Shown: positions 1 through 7,653, counted from the first letter of the stretch. The stretch: 27,770 bases of DNA from an uncultured Lachnospiraceae bacterium (GCA_910588215.1 CAJUQJ010000049.1:1-27770); one strand, 5' to 3'. Notes: a model not told the origin generated them from the letters alone. A program made the numbers and translations.

Positions 1-2
1 TT

Positions 3-64
3 CCAGCAGTAAGCCTTATGCTGCTGGTGCTAACTTAATGACATTGATTCACGGTCAATGTCAT
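3..64. repeat. Two tandem hairpins at the left edge
   Basis: Two perfect inverted repeats follow each other. The first pairs CCAGCAG (3-9) with CTGCTGG (21-27). The second pairs ATGACATTGA (38-47) with TCAATGTCAT (55-64) around a 7-nt loop. They lie just beyond the 73-111 hairpin, downstream of the response regulator gene. They may be extra terminator stems, an intergenic repeat, or part of a feature that continues outside the window. Confidence 0.5.
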
Positions 65-72
65 AAAACGTT

Positions 73-111
73 CCGGCCAGGTCTGTACATCTGCTGTTCT
101 GACCTGGCCGG
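73..111 (-). terminator. Terminator-like hairpin after the response regulator gene
   Basis: CCGGCCAGGTC (73-83) pairs perfectly with GACCTGGCCGG (101-111), an 11-bp GC-rich stem with a 17-nt loop. It lies a few bases past the stop of the minus-strand response regulator. Read on the minus strand the stem is followed by a weak T-containing tract (AACGTTTTATG), so it is an imperfect intrinsic terminator. Confidence 0.6.
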
Positions 112-116
112 TAAGC

Positions 117-815
117 TTATCTCGACTCAAACTTATACCCAATCCCCCAAATGGTAGCGATCCGCCACCGCTCATGATCGTTGATTTTCTCCCGCAAGCG
201 CTTGATATGCACATCCACGGTGCGTGTATCTCCGATATATTCATAGCCCCAAATCTGATCCAAAAGCTGTTCTCTCGTGAAAACATGATTCGGCGAAGAG
301 GCCAGGAAATAGAGTAGTTCCAGTTCCTTTGGCGGCATCTCGATCGTCCTTCCCATATAGATCACGGAATAATTGGTCTGGTTGACGATCAGATCCGGAT
401 ATTCCACACTCTTGACATCGGAAGCTTTAGGCTCTGCGGCCACCGGCTTGTAGCGGCGCAGCACCGCCTTCACCCTGGCTACCAGTTCCTTGGAGTCAAA
501 AGGCTTCTCCATGTAATCATCAGCCCCCAGTTCCAGTCCCAGCACCTTATCAAAAACCTCACCTTTAGCCGAGAGCATGATGATCGGCAGCGTAGATTTA
601 GAGCGCACCTCGCGGCACACCTGATAGCCGTCGATTCCCGGCAGCATCAGGTCTAACAGCATCAGGTTCGGCCCGAAGCTGTCCACCGCCGAGAGCGCCG
701 ACTCCCCGTCATTGACGATCATCGTCTCGAAACACTCCTTCGTCAGATAAAGAGCGATCAGTTCTGCAATATTATTATCATCATCTACGATCAAAATTTT
801 CTGTCTGTTTACCAT
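117..815 (-). CDS. OmpR/PhoB-type response regulator
   Basis: This 232-residue protein is a DNA-binding response regulator of a two-component system. The N-terminal receiver domain (about 5-120) carries the acidic pocket DDD at 11-13, the phospho-acceptor Asp55 in a LLDLMLPG motif, and the conserved Lys in MEKPF. A linker leads to a C-terminal winged-helix domain (about 140-230) with the family pattern of PPKELELL, a VFTREQLLDQIWG helix and DTRTVDVHIKRLREK as the recognition region. Full length and intact. No kinase gene is adjacent. The only sensor kinase in the window is the PhoR-like protein at 7693-9117 on the other strand, which could be its partner. mutS2 lies immediately upstream on the same strand with about 30 bases between them, so the two are probably co-transcribed. 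Confidence 0.93.
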   Translation of the reverse strand: MVNRQKILIVDDDNNIAELIALYLTKECFETMIVNDGESALSAVDSFGPNLMLLDLMLPGIDGYQVCREVRSKSTLPIIMLSAKGEVFDKVLGLELGADDYMEKPFDSKELVARVKAVLRRYKPVAAEPKASDVKSVEYPDLIVNQTNYSVIYMGRTIEMPPKELELLYFLASSPNHVFTREQLLDQIWGYEYIGDTRTVDVHIKRLREKINDHERWRIATIWGIGYKFESR

Positions 816-846
816 ACCTTTATAACTCCTGTCGCTGTTCTTTTTG

Positions 847-3222
847 TTACTCCTTAAACTCCACGATCGTAACGCCCGCGTCGCCTTCCCCGTATTCTCC
901 CAGACGGTAGTTCTTCACCACCCGGTTCTTGCGCAGGTAATTATGCACTGCACTACGCAGGGCACCGGTCCCCTTGCCATGTACCACACGCACGCTTGGC
1001 AGATGGGCCAGATAGGCGTCATCAAGATATTTGTCCAGTTCGGAAAGCGCCTCGTCCACTGTCCGGCCAAGCAGATTGATCTCCGTGGAAATGGAATAGG
1101 ACTTGGACATCTTCAATTTGCCGGAAGAAGACCGCTGCATCTTACCGGTATTGATCGTCTCCTCCTCGATCAGTACCAAGTCATTCAGAGACACCTTGGA
1201 CCGGATGATGCCGCACTGTACAAATAGGTTGCCGTTCTTATCCGGCAGAGAACTGACCGTCCCTTTCAGCCCCATGGACACCACCTTGACGCTGTCCCCG
1301 GGCTTGATCTGAGTCGGTTTCAACACTTTATGCGTAGGCATATCGTTCTTAACCTTTAATTTTTCATTTTTCTCTGTAATCTTGTCGCGCACCTTCTGAC
1401 GGGACTTCTCCAGATCCTTGATGGAAATACCGGCCCCCGCCTTCTGGAAAACACGGATCGTCTCGTCCGCCAGCTCCTTGGCATTCTGCAGGATCTCGCG
1501 GGCCTCCTCATTGGCCTGCCGCAGGATCTTCTCTTTCGCCTGATCGATCTTCTCCTGTTTGGCTTCCAGCTTCTGTTTCAGCGCCTTGACCTCTTCTTTA
1601 TAGCCTGCGATCTCCAACCGCTCCTTCTCAATGGTCACGCGGCTGTTCTCCAGATTCGCCAGCAGATCCTCGAAGCTTTCCTTATCCTCCGTAATATGCC
1701 GTTTCGCATCCTCAATGATGTGATCCGGCAGCCCCAGCTTGGACGAGATCGCGAAAGCGTTACTCTTCCCGGGAATCCCGATCAGCAGACGATAAGTGGG
1801 CCGCAGCGTTTCCACGCTGAACTCACAGCTGGCATTCTCCACAAAAGGCGTGGAAAGGGCATAAACCTTCAACTCGCTGTAGTGAGTGGTGGCCATCGTG
1901 CGGATGCCGCGGCCATGCAGATGATCCAGCACCGAAATCGCCAGCGCCGCACCCTCGGTGGGATCCGTGCCCGCCCCCAGTTCATCGAACAGACAGAGCG
2001 AATTACCGTCCGCCTGCTGCAGGATTGACACGATATTCGTCATATGGGAAGAAAAGGTGCTCAGACTCTGCTCAATACTCTGTTCATCCCCGATATCCGC
2101 ATAAACTTCCTCAAAGATTGACAGTTCCGAACGGTCCAGCGCCGGAATATGCAGTCCCGCCTGCCCCATCAACGTCAAAAGTCCTACTGTTTTCAGGGAA
2201 ACCGTCTTACCACCGGTATTGGGGCCGGTGATGACCAGTAAGTCAAAATCAATACCCAGCTGAATATCAATGGGTACCACCTTCTTCTTGTCCAGAAGGG
2301 GATGCCGCCCCTGCCGGATGCGGATCTGATGCTCCGTATTGAAAACAGGCATGGTGGCATTCTGCTCCAGCGCCAGAGCGGCCTTGGCAAAGATAAAGTC
2401 AAGAGCCGTCATGGCCTTCTGATTCCCGGTCAAAAGCTCCGTATACGCGCCCGCCTGCGCGCTCAAATCGGCCAGAATGACCGCGATCTCTTCCTGCTCT
2501 TTAATCTCCAGTTCCCGCAGCTCGTTGTTCAGATTAACGACGGCCGCCGGCTCGATAAAAAAGGTGGAACCGGTAGACGACTGGTCGTGCACCATCCCCT
2601 GCACCTGCCCCTTGTACTCGGACTTAACCGGAATACAGTAGCGGTTGTTGCGCATGGTCACCACCGCATCCTGCAGATACGTCCTGCAGGAACCGCTGAT
2701 CATGGACGCCAGCTGGGAATGAATGCGGTCGTTCGCGATCGTCATGCTGCGGCGAATCTTTTTCAGGGCCGGGCTGGCATCGTCGGCGATCTCTTCCTCC
2801 GACAGAATGCATCGGCGGATCTCATTGGAGAGCGGCGTCAAAGGCTCCAGACTCTCGAAATACTCATCCAGAGAATCGGCCGGCGTATCCTCCCTCTCCT
2901 TGCGCCCGTAACTCTTGATACGGTTAACGTTCTCCAGAAAAGCCGCGATCCACAGCAGTTCCGCGATAGAAAGCGTGCTGCCGATCTCCAGCGACCGGAT
3001 GCACATCCCCAGATTCTTGTTGCCCCCAAAGGACGTTGAGCCCTTGCGGAGCAGATATCCCAGCGCATCCGCCGTCTCCGTCTGCGCTTTCTTGATCGCC
3101 TCCAAGTCCGTCATCGGCTCTAAAGCCGCCGTCAGCTTCCGCCCCTGCTCCGAGGTGGCCTTGTCGGTCAGTCGCTCGATTATTTTGTTGTACTCTAAGA
3201 CACGCAATACTTTACTATTCAT
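847..3222 (-). CDS. mutS2: MutS2 family ATPase with Smr domain
   Basis: About 791 residues, the normal MutS2 length. MutS2 proteins are MutS paralogues without the mismatch-recognition domains; they suppress recombination and, in Bacillus, rescue collided ribosomes. Visible are the N-terminal MutS core, Walker A (GPNTGGKT, near residue 331), Walker B (LCLFDELGAGTDP, near 410), a Lys/Glu-rich coiled coil (about 510-600), a KOW-like segment (KPGDSVKVVSMGLKG) and a C-terminal Smr domain with VHGKGTGALR. The LDLR motif tied to Smr nuclease activity is replaced by NLLGRT, so nuclease activity is uncertain. The ATG at 3222 is preferred over the in-frame TTG at 3234 because it gives the usual MutS2 N-terminus (MNSKVLRVLEYNKII). 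Confidence 0.95.
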   Translation of the reverse strand: MNSKVLRVLEYNKIIERLTDKATSEQGRKLTAALEPMTDLEAIKKAQTETADALGYLLRKGSTSFGGNKNLGMCIRSLEIGSTLSIAELLWIAAFLENVNRIKSYGRKEREDTPADSLDEYFESLEPLTPLSNEIRRCILSEEEIADDASPALKKIRRSMTIANDRIHSQLASMISGSCRTYLQDAVVTMRNNRYCIPVKSEYKGQVQGMVHDQSSTGSTFFIEPAAVVNLNNELRELEIKEQEEIAVILADLSAQAGAYTELLTGNQKAMTALDFIFAKAALALEQNATMPVFNTEHQIRIRQGRHPLLDKKKVVPIDIQLGIDFDLLVITGPNTGGKTVSLKTVGLLTLMGQAGLHIPALDRSELSIFEEVYADIGDEQSIEQSLSTFSSHMTNIVSILQQADGNSLCLFDELGAGTDPTEGAALAISVLDHLHGRGIRTMATTHYSELKVYALSTPFVENASCEFSVETLRPTYRLLIGIPGKSNAFAISSKLGLPDHIIEDAKRHITEDKESFEDLLANLENSRVTIEKERLEIAGYKEEVKALKQKLEAKQEKIDQAKEKILRQANEEAREILQNAKELADETIRVFQKAGAGISIKDLEKSRQKVRDKITEKNEKLKVKNDMPTHKVLKPTQIKPGDSVKVVSMGLKGTVSSLPDKNGNLFVQCGIIRSKVSLNDLVLIEEETINTGKMQRSSSGKLKMSKSYSISTEINLLGRTVDEALSELDKYLDDAYLAHLPSVRVVHGKGTGALRSAVHNYLRKNRVVKNYRLGEYGEGDAGVTIVEFKE

Positions 3223-3246
3223 GATACTTCTCAATCCTTATCAGGG

Positions 3247-3459
3247 TTAATCAAGCCCCTCAAAAATATCCTCCAGTTTCATTTTATCAAGATTCTCCAT
3301 GAAGACCAGGCAAAGACTGTTCTTTAATCCCTGCTTTATGATCGTATTAATGTTATTATTGATGATCCCATGCCGGTATCCCGGCGCCGGCGACATATCA
3401 TAGAGCACTCCGTCCATTTTCTCGTCTTTTCTGCGTTCAGATTCTGCCAGTCCCACCAT
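3247..3459 (-). pseudogene. Truncated Uma2-family endonuclease gene
   Basis: This 70-codon reading frame begins at an ATG with a good ribosome site (AGGAAAGG). It encodes the start of a Uma2/DUF820 PD-(D/E)XK-like protein: the pattern KMDGVLYDMSPAPGYRHGII followed by a helix ending CLVFMENLD is typical of the first third of that family. Homology then stops and the frame ends after a short unrelated tail (KMKLEDIFEGLD). Family members are about 180-200 residues, so the catalytic core is gone. It lies directly upstream of mutS2 on the same strand and is best read as a decayed relic. It could still be expressed as a short peptide. Confidence 0.7.
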
Positions 3460-3554
3460 GTCACTTCCTTTCCTGCAATAAATTGTAGCATACCATGATA
3501 AATTGCGAAAGACATATTTATCTGCCACAAAATATAAAGTCTGCCAATAAACCC

Positions 3555-3587
3555 TGACATTAGATGTCAAGATATGTGTGCTATCCT
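3555..3587 (+). promoter_or_regulatory. Operator and extended -10 promoter of the ClbS-like gene
   Basis: The inverted repeat TGACA (3555-3559), N5, TGTCA (3565-3569) is followed after 12 nt by TATCCT (3582-3587). That box is preceded by TG at the extended -10 position (TGCTATCCT). The same arrangement with the same spacing occurs at 5278-5310 and, degenerate, at 4333-4365. It is inferred to be a binding site of the WYL regulator encoded at 4384. Confidence 0.65.
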
Positions 3588-3658
3588 TTCTTTAAAACAA
3601 CCAATACAACAGGCATTGGAAATACAAAACACATCAGAAAGACGGAGGTACAAACCTT

Positions 3659-4198
3659 ATGAGCAGACCAACTTCAAAAACGGACTTAACGGCCGCGGCA
3701 GCCGAAAATTATCAGAAACTGAACACTCTCATCGCCGGATTGACAGAGAAGGAACTTGCAGTCGAATTTGATTTCTCAGCGGATGAGAAGAAGAAGGAGG
3801 CACACTGGAAGCGCGATCAGAATCTCCGGGACGTCCTGATCCATCTGTATGAGTGGCATCAGCTTCTCTTAAACTGGGTACAGGCCAACCGGAACGGAGA
3901 GGAGAAGCCTTTCCTTCCCCGGCCCTACAACTGGAAAACCTACGGTGAGATGAATGTCTTCTTCTGGAAAAAGCATCAGAATACCTCATTGGAAGAGGCA
4001 AAAGAGATGCTTGAGCAAAGCCACAGAGCAGTCATGCAGCTGGCGGAAACCTTCTCCAATGAGGAATTATTTACGAAAGGCGTCTACAAATGGGTGGGCG
4101 GAAGCACATTGGGATCCTACTTTGTCAGCATTACATCCAGCCATTATGACTGGGCCATGAAAAAGCTGAAGGCGCATATCAAAAACTGCAAGGGGTAG
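3659..4198 (+). CDS. ClbS/DfsB family four-helix bundle protein
   Basis: 179 residues, the usual family size. The N-terminal SRPTSKTDLTAAAAENYQKL, the central LRDVLIHLYEWHQLLLNW helix with a His on a Leu-rich face, the FLPRPYNWKTYGEMNVFFW segment and the C-terminal SHYDWAMKKLKAH helix match the ClbS/DfsB group (DinB-like superfamily). ClbS itself is a cytoplasmic self-resistance protein that opens the cyclopropane warhead of colibactin, but most relatives have no known substrate, so detoxification here is only a family inference. The ATG follows GGAGG with good spacing. It is transcribed from the 3555-3587 promoter, which shares its operator with genes on the far side of the WYL regulator. 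Confidence 0.88.
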   Translation: MSRPTSKTDLTAAAAENYQKLNTLIAGLTEKELAVEFDFSADEKKKEAHWKRDQNLRDVLIHLYEWHQLLLNWVQANRNGEEKPFLPRPYNWKTYGEMNVFFWKKHQNTSLEEAKEMLEQSHRAVMQLAETFSNEELFTKGVYKWVGGSTLGSYFVSITSSHYDWAMKKLKAHIKNCKG

Positions 4199-4332
4199 TA
4201 TCACACTCTCATTGACCCAGCGCCGCATAAAGAATCGCGCCCTACAATCCCGAACCTGTCATATATTGTACACCTATGATTCCATCGCCTTTTCTGTCTT
4301 ACATATATCAGTCTCCTGAAAATATCAAAACT

Positions 4333-4365
4333 CGCCAGGCCATATCAGGATTTTTCTGGTATTCT
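4333..4365 (+). promoter_or_regulatory. Promoter of the WYL regulator gene with degenerate operator
   Basis: CGCCA (4333-4337), N5, TATCA (4343-4347), 12 nt, then TATTCT (4360-4365) with TG at the extended -10 position. Spacing is identical to the sites at 3555 and 5278, and the CAGGAT just after the operator is identical to the 5278 copy. Only the half-sites have drifted. This would give weak autoregulation. The operator assignment is inference. Confidence 0.5.
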
Positions 4366-4383
4366 ATAATGGGAGGTGAGACA

Positions 4384-5280
4384 ATGTCAGACAGCCGTTT
4401 ATTCAAAGTTTTATATTATCTTTTAGACAAGGGACACGCTACGGCTCCTGAATTAGCTGCCGAATTTGAAGTTTCCCCAAGGACCATTTATCGTGACGTG
4501 GAAGCGCTAAGCGGCGCAGGTATTCCGATCTATGCCGAAGCAGGAAGAAATGGGGGAATCTACTTATTGCAGAATTTTATTCTGGATCGGGCAATATTAT
4601 CCGAACAAGAAAAGCAGGATATTCTTACAGCGATCCAAAGCATTCTGGCTACAGGCTATATGGGCGGAAAGGAGATTCTGACAAAATTATCAGCACTTTT
4701 CAACGTCAATACAGGAAACTGGCTTGAAGTAGATTTTTCTCGCTGGGGAAAATGTGCTTTTGATAACTCGAAATTTGAAAAATTAAAAACAGCAGTCATT
4801 CAGTGTAAAGAAATAAAGATCGTCTATGAAAATACGAAGAGCGAAAGAAGTACACGAATCGTCCAGCCATTAAAACTGTCTTATAAATCAAAAGAATGGT
4901 ATCTGAAAGCTTTTTGCACGGAAAGGCAGGATTTCCGGATATTCAAATTAAACCGCATAGTAGAGTTGGAATTATCAGAGAATACATTTATGCCAAGACC
5001 ATATCCGGAGCAAACAAATGATCTGCAAAAGATGTGCTCCCGGATCGTCCTTCTGTTTTCAAAAGAACTGGCGTATCGTGTTTATGATGAATTTGACGAA
5101 ACGCAAATCGAATATCAGGAAAATGGCAATCTGATCGCCCGTGCTGAAATGCCAATTGATACATGGCTGATCGGTTATCTGCTTTCATTCGGGGCGCAGG
5201 TTGAAATCATTGAACCAACCTGCCTGAAAGCTGTTTTAGCTGCACAGGCACAGGAAATCTATAAGAAAAATATATCTTGA
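4384..5280 (+). CDS. WYL-domain transcriptional regulator (YafY type)
   Basis: 298 residues from the ATG at 4384, which follows GGGAGGTGAG. The longer upstream frame has no ribosome site. The N-terminal winged helix (about 1-60) has the family recognition pattern ATAPELAAEFEVSPRTIYRD. The WYL domain (about 140-210) contains IVYENTKSERSTRIVQPLKL and KEWYLKAFC with the ligand-binding RIFKLNRI stretch. A C-terminal WCX region completes the protein. WYL regulators sense small ligands or nucleic acid and often control stress or defence genes. The three matching operators in front of this gene, the ClbS-like gene and the DUF3788 gene point to a local regulon. The stop codon TGA (5278-5280) forms the first three bases of the downstream operator. 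Confidence 0.92.
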   Translation: MSDSRLFKVLYYLLDKGHATAPELAAEFEVSPRTIYRDVEALSGAGIPIYAEAGRNGGIYLLQNFILDRAILSEQEKQDILTAIQSILATGYMGGKEILTKLSALFNVNTGNWLEVDFSRWGKCAFDNSKFEKLKTAVIQCKEIKIVYENTKSERSTRIVQPLKLSYKSKEWYLKAFCTERQDFRIFKLNRIVELELSENTFMPRPYPEQTNDLQKMCSRIVLLFSKELAYRVYDEFDETQIEYQENGNLIARAEMPIDTWLIGYLLSFGAQVEIIEPTCLKAVLAAQAQEIYKKNIS

Positions 5281-5310
5281 CATAGGGTGTCAGGATATAT
5301 GTGTTATACT
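5278..5310 (+). promoter_or_regulatory. Operator and extended -10 promoter of the DUF3788 gene
   Basis: TGACA (5278-5282), N5, TGTCA (5288-5292), 12 nt, then TATACT (5305-5310) with TG at the extended -10 position (TGTTATACT). No consensus -35 lies at the right distance; the inverted repeat occupies that region instead. The layout is the same as at 3555-3587. Binding by the WYL protein is inferred from position and recurrence. Confidence 0.65.
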
Positions 5311-5363
5311 TATAGTAATTTTGATAAGATTAAACAAGCACAGCCGGAATCCGGAGGGTGATC

Positions 5364-5774
5364 ATGTACGAGAGAATGTTAAATAAGCAAGTTATTCCAA
5401 CCGCAGAGGAATTGACCGCGTATTGTGCAGAAAATGCGGAACGTTTTTCCATGATAAATGATTGGCTGGCAACTACTTTTCACACGGAACAGAAAGTGGT
5501 TTTCCCTTATGGCAATAAATACGGCTGGGGAATAGGACATTATAAAAAGAAAAAGCTTATGTGTAATATCTTTGCGGAAGCCGGTGCATTTACCGTTATG
5601 ATGAGATTATCAGATGTACAATATGGAACGGTTTATGGGGAACTGAAAAAGTACACCCAGGAACATATTGACAATAAATATCCTTGTGGCGATGGCGGCT
5701 GGATCCATTATCGGGTTATCTGCCAGGAACATTATGAAGATATTAAGAAACTGTTAGAGGTAAAATGCTTGTGA
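5364..5774 (+). CDS. DUF3788 family protein
   Basis: 136 residues from the ATG at 5364, which lies 5-6 bases after GGAGGG; an in-frame GTG at 5358 is too close to that site. The protein resembles the DUF3788 family: an N-terminal helix with LTAYCAENAERFSMINDWL, a central strand region with FPYGNKYGWGIGHYKKKKLMCNIF, and a C-terminal GGWIHYRVICQEHYEDIKKLL. Members are small cytoplasmic proteins related in shape to YdhG/DUF1801-like folds, with no established function. It is the first gene after the second operator and is followed by the GyrI-like gene, probably in one transcript. Confidence 0.8.
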   Translation: MYERMLNKQVIPTAEELTAYCAENAERFSMINDWLATTFHTEQKVVFPYGNKYGWGIGHYKKKKLMCNIFAEAGAFTVMMRLSDVQYGTVYGELKKYTQEHIDNKYPCGDGGWIHYRVICQEHYEDIKKLLEVKCL

Positions 5775-5814
5775 CAATCAGTCCTGCCAGAATTGAAACA
5801 GGAGGAAGGCTACA

Positions 5815-6381
5815 ATGAATATACAACATCCGCAGGAAACTATTACTAAAACATATGACTACAAGGGAATTATTGTTGAGTTGGTCGAATGGAGCGACAC
5901 TGTCTGGTGCGGAAAAGTCGGCTATGCAGACAATCATACCGATGAACCGAATGTCGAAAAGATCATGGAGGATTTCATGTCTGTTTCTGCCATACCGGAC
6001 AGCCGTGAAGATAATTGGGATATCTGCATGAGTCTGAATTATCTTTCAGACGAACGGCCAAGCGGTGTGATGTTTGGGTTTCTTGTTGTAGCGGATATTC
6101 AGCCTGATTCATATGATATTTACAGGATTCCTGCTGCAAATTTTTTGCGGATAAGAATGTGTGACGAAACTGCAAGAGCGCTCGGACACGAACCGTGGAC
6201 AGGTGGCATTCCGCCATACCAGTGGATCGGGGAGCAGATTGCTCCTGAGTTCGGCTATACTTATGGCGATGACACACTGCCGGTCATTGAATATTATGGT
6301 TTTTTCAAACCGGACGACGGCACGCACGAGTATTGTTATTTGTATGTTCCGGTGCAGGAAGATAGTGCTGCCAAAAAATAA
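5815..6381 (+). CDS. GyrI-like small-molecule-binding protein
   Basis: 188 residues starting at an ATG after AGGAGG. The protein looks like a stand-alone GyrI-like/effector-binding domain of the SOUL-BRE superfamily: an N-terminal strand region with IIVELVEWSDTVWCGK, a central VMFGFLVVADIQPDSYDIYRIPAANFLRI strand pair, a long helical segment, and the C-terminal acidic pattern FKPDDGTHEYCYLYVPVQ that marks the end of this fold. Such proteins bind or hydrolyse hydrophobic cations and electrophiles, or act as effector domains. No DNA-binding domain is present. It follows the DUF3788 gene by 40 bases, so it is likely part of the WYL-controlled unit. Confidence 0.72.
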   Translation: MNIQHPQETITKTYDYKGIIVELVEWSDTVWCGKVGYADNHTDEPNVEKIMEDFMSVSAIPDSREDNWDICMSLNYLSDERPSGVMFGFLVVADIQPDSYDIYRIPAANFLRIRMCDETARALGHEPWTGGIPPYQWIGEQIAPEFGYTYGDDTLPVIEYYGFFKPDDGTHEYCYLYVPVQEDSAAKK

Positions 6382-6466
6382 ATTCTTGCCATCATTGAGA
6401 TAGGTTCCTGGAACAAGCCATATGAGGAAAAGGACAAGTGAAAGTGATTTATTTGTATCTTTTCTA

Positions 6467-6495
6467 TTGACACTGCCCTCTATAAGTGATATATT
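6467..6495 (+). promoter_or_regulatory. Sigma-70 type promoter of the DUF3796-XRE operon
   Basis: TTGACA (6467-6472), 17 nt, TATATT (6490-6495) is close to the vegetative consensus. It points at the DUF3796 gene starting at 6540. Confidence 0.75.
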
Positions 6496-6523
6496 TATCT
6501 CGTTAACAGACAAATATATCACT
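6485..6523. promoter_or_regulatory. Perfect 12-bp inverted repeat over the -10 box, probable XRE operator
   Basis: AGTGATATATTT (6485-6496) and AAATATATCACT (6512-6523) are perfect inverted copies separated by 15 nt. The left arm covers the -10 box and the right arm lies in the first transcribed bases. A third copy, AGTGATTTATTT (6443-6454), matches 11 of 12 positions and sits 42 nt upstream of the left arm, four helical turns. The likely ligand is the XRE protein encoded two genes downstream, giving autorepression. This is inference. Confidence 0.6.
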
Positions 6524-6539
6524 ATTGGAGGCATTTTTT

Positions 6540-7208
6540 ATGAAAACGAACAAAACAAAACGCACTTTTTTCCTCGGCCTGATCTGCATCCTGCTCGTGG
6601 CGGCATCCTCCTGGTATGCAGTCACTTACAATGACTCCCGACTTGTCACGCCCACGGACCTGTCAGAATACTCTTTCCGGATGCAGGATCTGCCCATGCT
6701 CCTTTCTTCGACTCTTCTGCTCGTATATATCCTCTATCTTGTGGCGCTTGTCATACGGGCCGTCATCGCAGGCAAACGGCGGGAGGCATCCGCCCACACG
6801 ACAAGACAGATCGATCCGAGATTCGGACTTCTTGGGTTTTTCGGGTTCTTCGGCTTTCTGGGATTCTGGACCTACAGCATCGACAGGACCATATTTCCCT
6901 TTGTTTTCTTTATGTTCTTTGGATTCTTCGGTTTCTTCTACGAAGCGAAGCTTTCCAACACCTTTATGGACGAACGTTACCGGGAAAACAGGATAAAAGC
7001 CCATTTCACGGCAAACAGGCTCTCCCTTGCCATTATCTTCCTCTCTACCTTATTCCTCGGTCAGGGAAGGCTGATGAGCAATCTGGAATATACGCTGATC
7101 GCCTATATCATCATTGTCTCTCTGGCACTGGCCCTGGAAATGTTCCTGGGCGAGTTTCTACTCTATCGCTATGACCATGATGAATTTTCTGACGAAAGCG
7201 AGGAATAA
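6540..7208 (+). CDS. DUF3796 family membrane protein
   Basis: 222 residues from the ATG at 6540, 8 bases after GGAGG. The protein has several hydrophobic segments: about 8-26, 45-65, 95-135, and two near the C-terminus (about 165-205). A striking Gly-Phe repeat (LLGFFGFFGFLGFW and FMFFGFFGFFYE) fills the middle, followed by LSNTFMDERYRENRIKAHFTANRL, the pattern of DUF3796. The acidic tail (DHDEFSDESEE) is probably cytoplasmic. Genes of this type are commonly paired with a very small XRE regulator, as here, 3 bases downstream. Function is unknown. Confidence 0.85.
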   Translation: MKTNKTKRTFFLGLICILLVAASSWYAVTYNDSRLVTPTDLSEYSFRMQDLPMLLSSTLLLVYILYLVALVIRAVIAGKRREASAHTTRQIDPRFGLLGFFGFFGFLGFWTYSIDRTIFPFVFFMFFGFFGFFYEAKLSNTFMDERYRENRIKAHFTANRLSLAIIFLSTLFLGQGRLMSNLEYTLIAYIIIVSLALALEMFLGEFLLYRYDHDEFSDESEE

Positions 7209-7211
7209 GAC

Positions 7212-7412
7212 GTGTCCGACTTTGAATGCAGATTAAAGAAATTCAGACAGTTGAAAGATTTGACGCAGGAGCAACTGGCACAGCAGGTGGGCGTTCGCAG
7301 GGAGACGATCATGCGCCTGGAAAAGGCGCAGTACAACCCCTCCCTGAAACTGGCCATCGATATTTCGCGAGCCGTTGACGCGCCCATCGAAGAAATTTTT
7401 ATCTTTCCATAA
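7212..7412 (+). CDS. Small XRE/Cro-type helix-turn-helix regulator
   Basis: 66 residues from a GTG start at 7212. The ribosome site GAGGAAT overlaps the stop of the preceding gene, so the two are translationally coupled. The whole protein is one HTH_3 domain: LKKFRQLKDLTQEQLAQQVGVRRETIMRLEKAQYNPSLKLA with the recognition helix around VRRETIMRLE, and the PIEEIFIF ending typical of the YozG-like group. It probably represses its own operon through the inverted repeat at 6485-6523. Confidence 0.92.
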   Translation: MSDFECRLKKFRQLKDLTQEQLAQQVGVRRETIMRLEKAQYNPSLKLAIDISRAVDAPIEEIFIFP

Positions 7413-7433
7413 TTGATTATGCCGCTTACTATC

Positions 7434-7464
7434 AGGTAAAAAGGCTGCCCACGCCTTTTTACCT
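7434..7464. terminator. Hairpin terminator after the XRE gene
   Basis: AGGTAAAAAGGC (7434-7445) pairs perfectly with GCCTTTTTACCT (7453-7464) around a 7-nt loop. The T5 run lies inside the right arm rather than after it. The structure could stop transcription from both sides. Confidence 0.6.
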
Positions 7465-7620
7465 CTCTACTACAGGTATCCATATCTCGTACCTGGCATT
7501 CTGCGGGTCGGGATTCAGGTATACTTCCACATCCGGCGCGTTGCCATGGGAAATGCCTCGGCACAGCTTAAGGAGGCCGCGAACGTCTTCACGGCTGATG
7601 AAATCCGCAGCTTTGTGTAA
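7459..7620 (-). pseudogene. C-terminal remnant of a GyrI-like/effector-binding domain gene
   Basis: Read on the minus strand, this stretch is an open frame with no start codon. It encodes about 53 residues ending in SHGNAPDVEVYLNPDP, then YEIWIPV and a stop within the hairpin at 7453-7464. That acidic, proline-bounded ending is the hallmark of the last two strands of GyrI-like effector-binding domains. An in-frame stop lies a few codons further upstream, within the promoter region of the sensor kinase. The gene was therefore probably cut by the rearrangement that placed the kinase next to it. It is not a copy of the GyrI-like gene at 5815. Confidence 0.65.
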
Positions 7621-7653
7621 CCTTATGAAAAAGTATCCACACTCTTTCGTTTA

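Noticed and set aside
2302..3039. A 245-codon plus-strand frame
   Set aside because: It is antisense to mutS2 in a GC-rich stretch, has no ribosome site, and its Arg/Leu/His-rich product is typical of shadow frames.
5277..5310. A standard TTGACA/TATACT promoter
   Set aside because: The spacing is 22 nt, too long for a normal sigma-70 promoter. The extended -10 reading with an operator over the -35 region fits better and is shared with two other sites.
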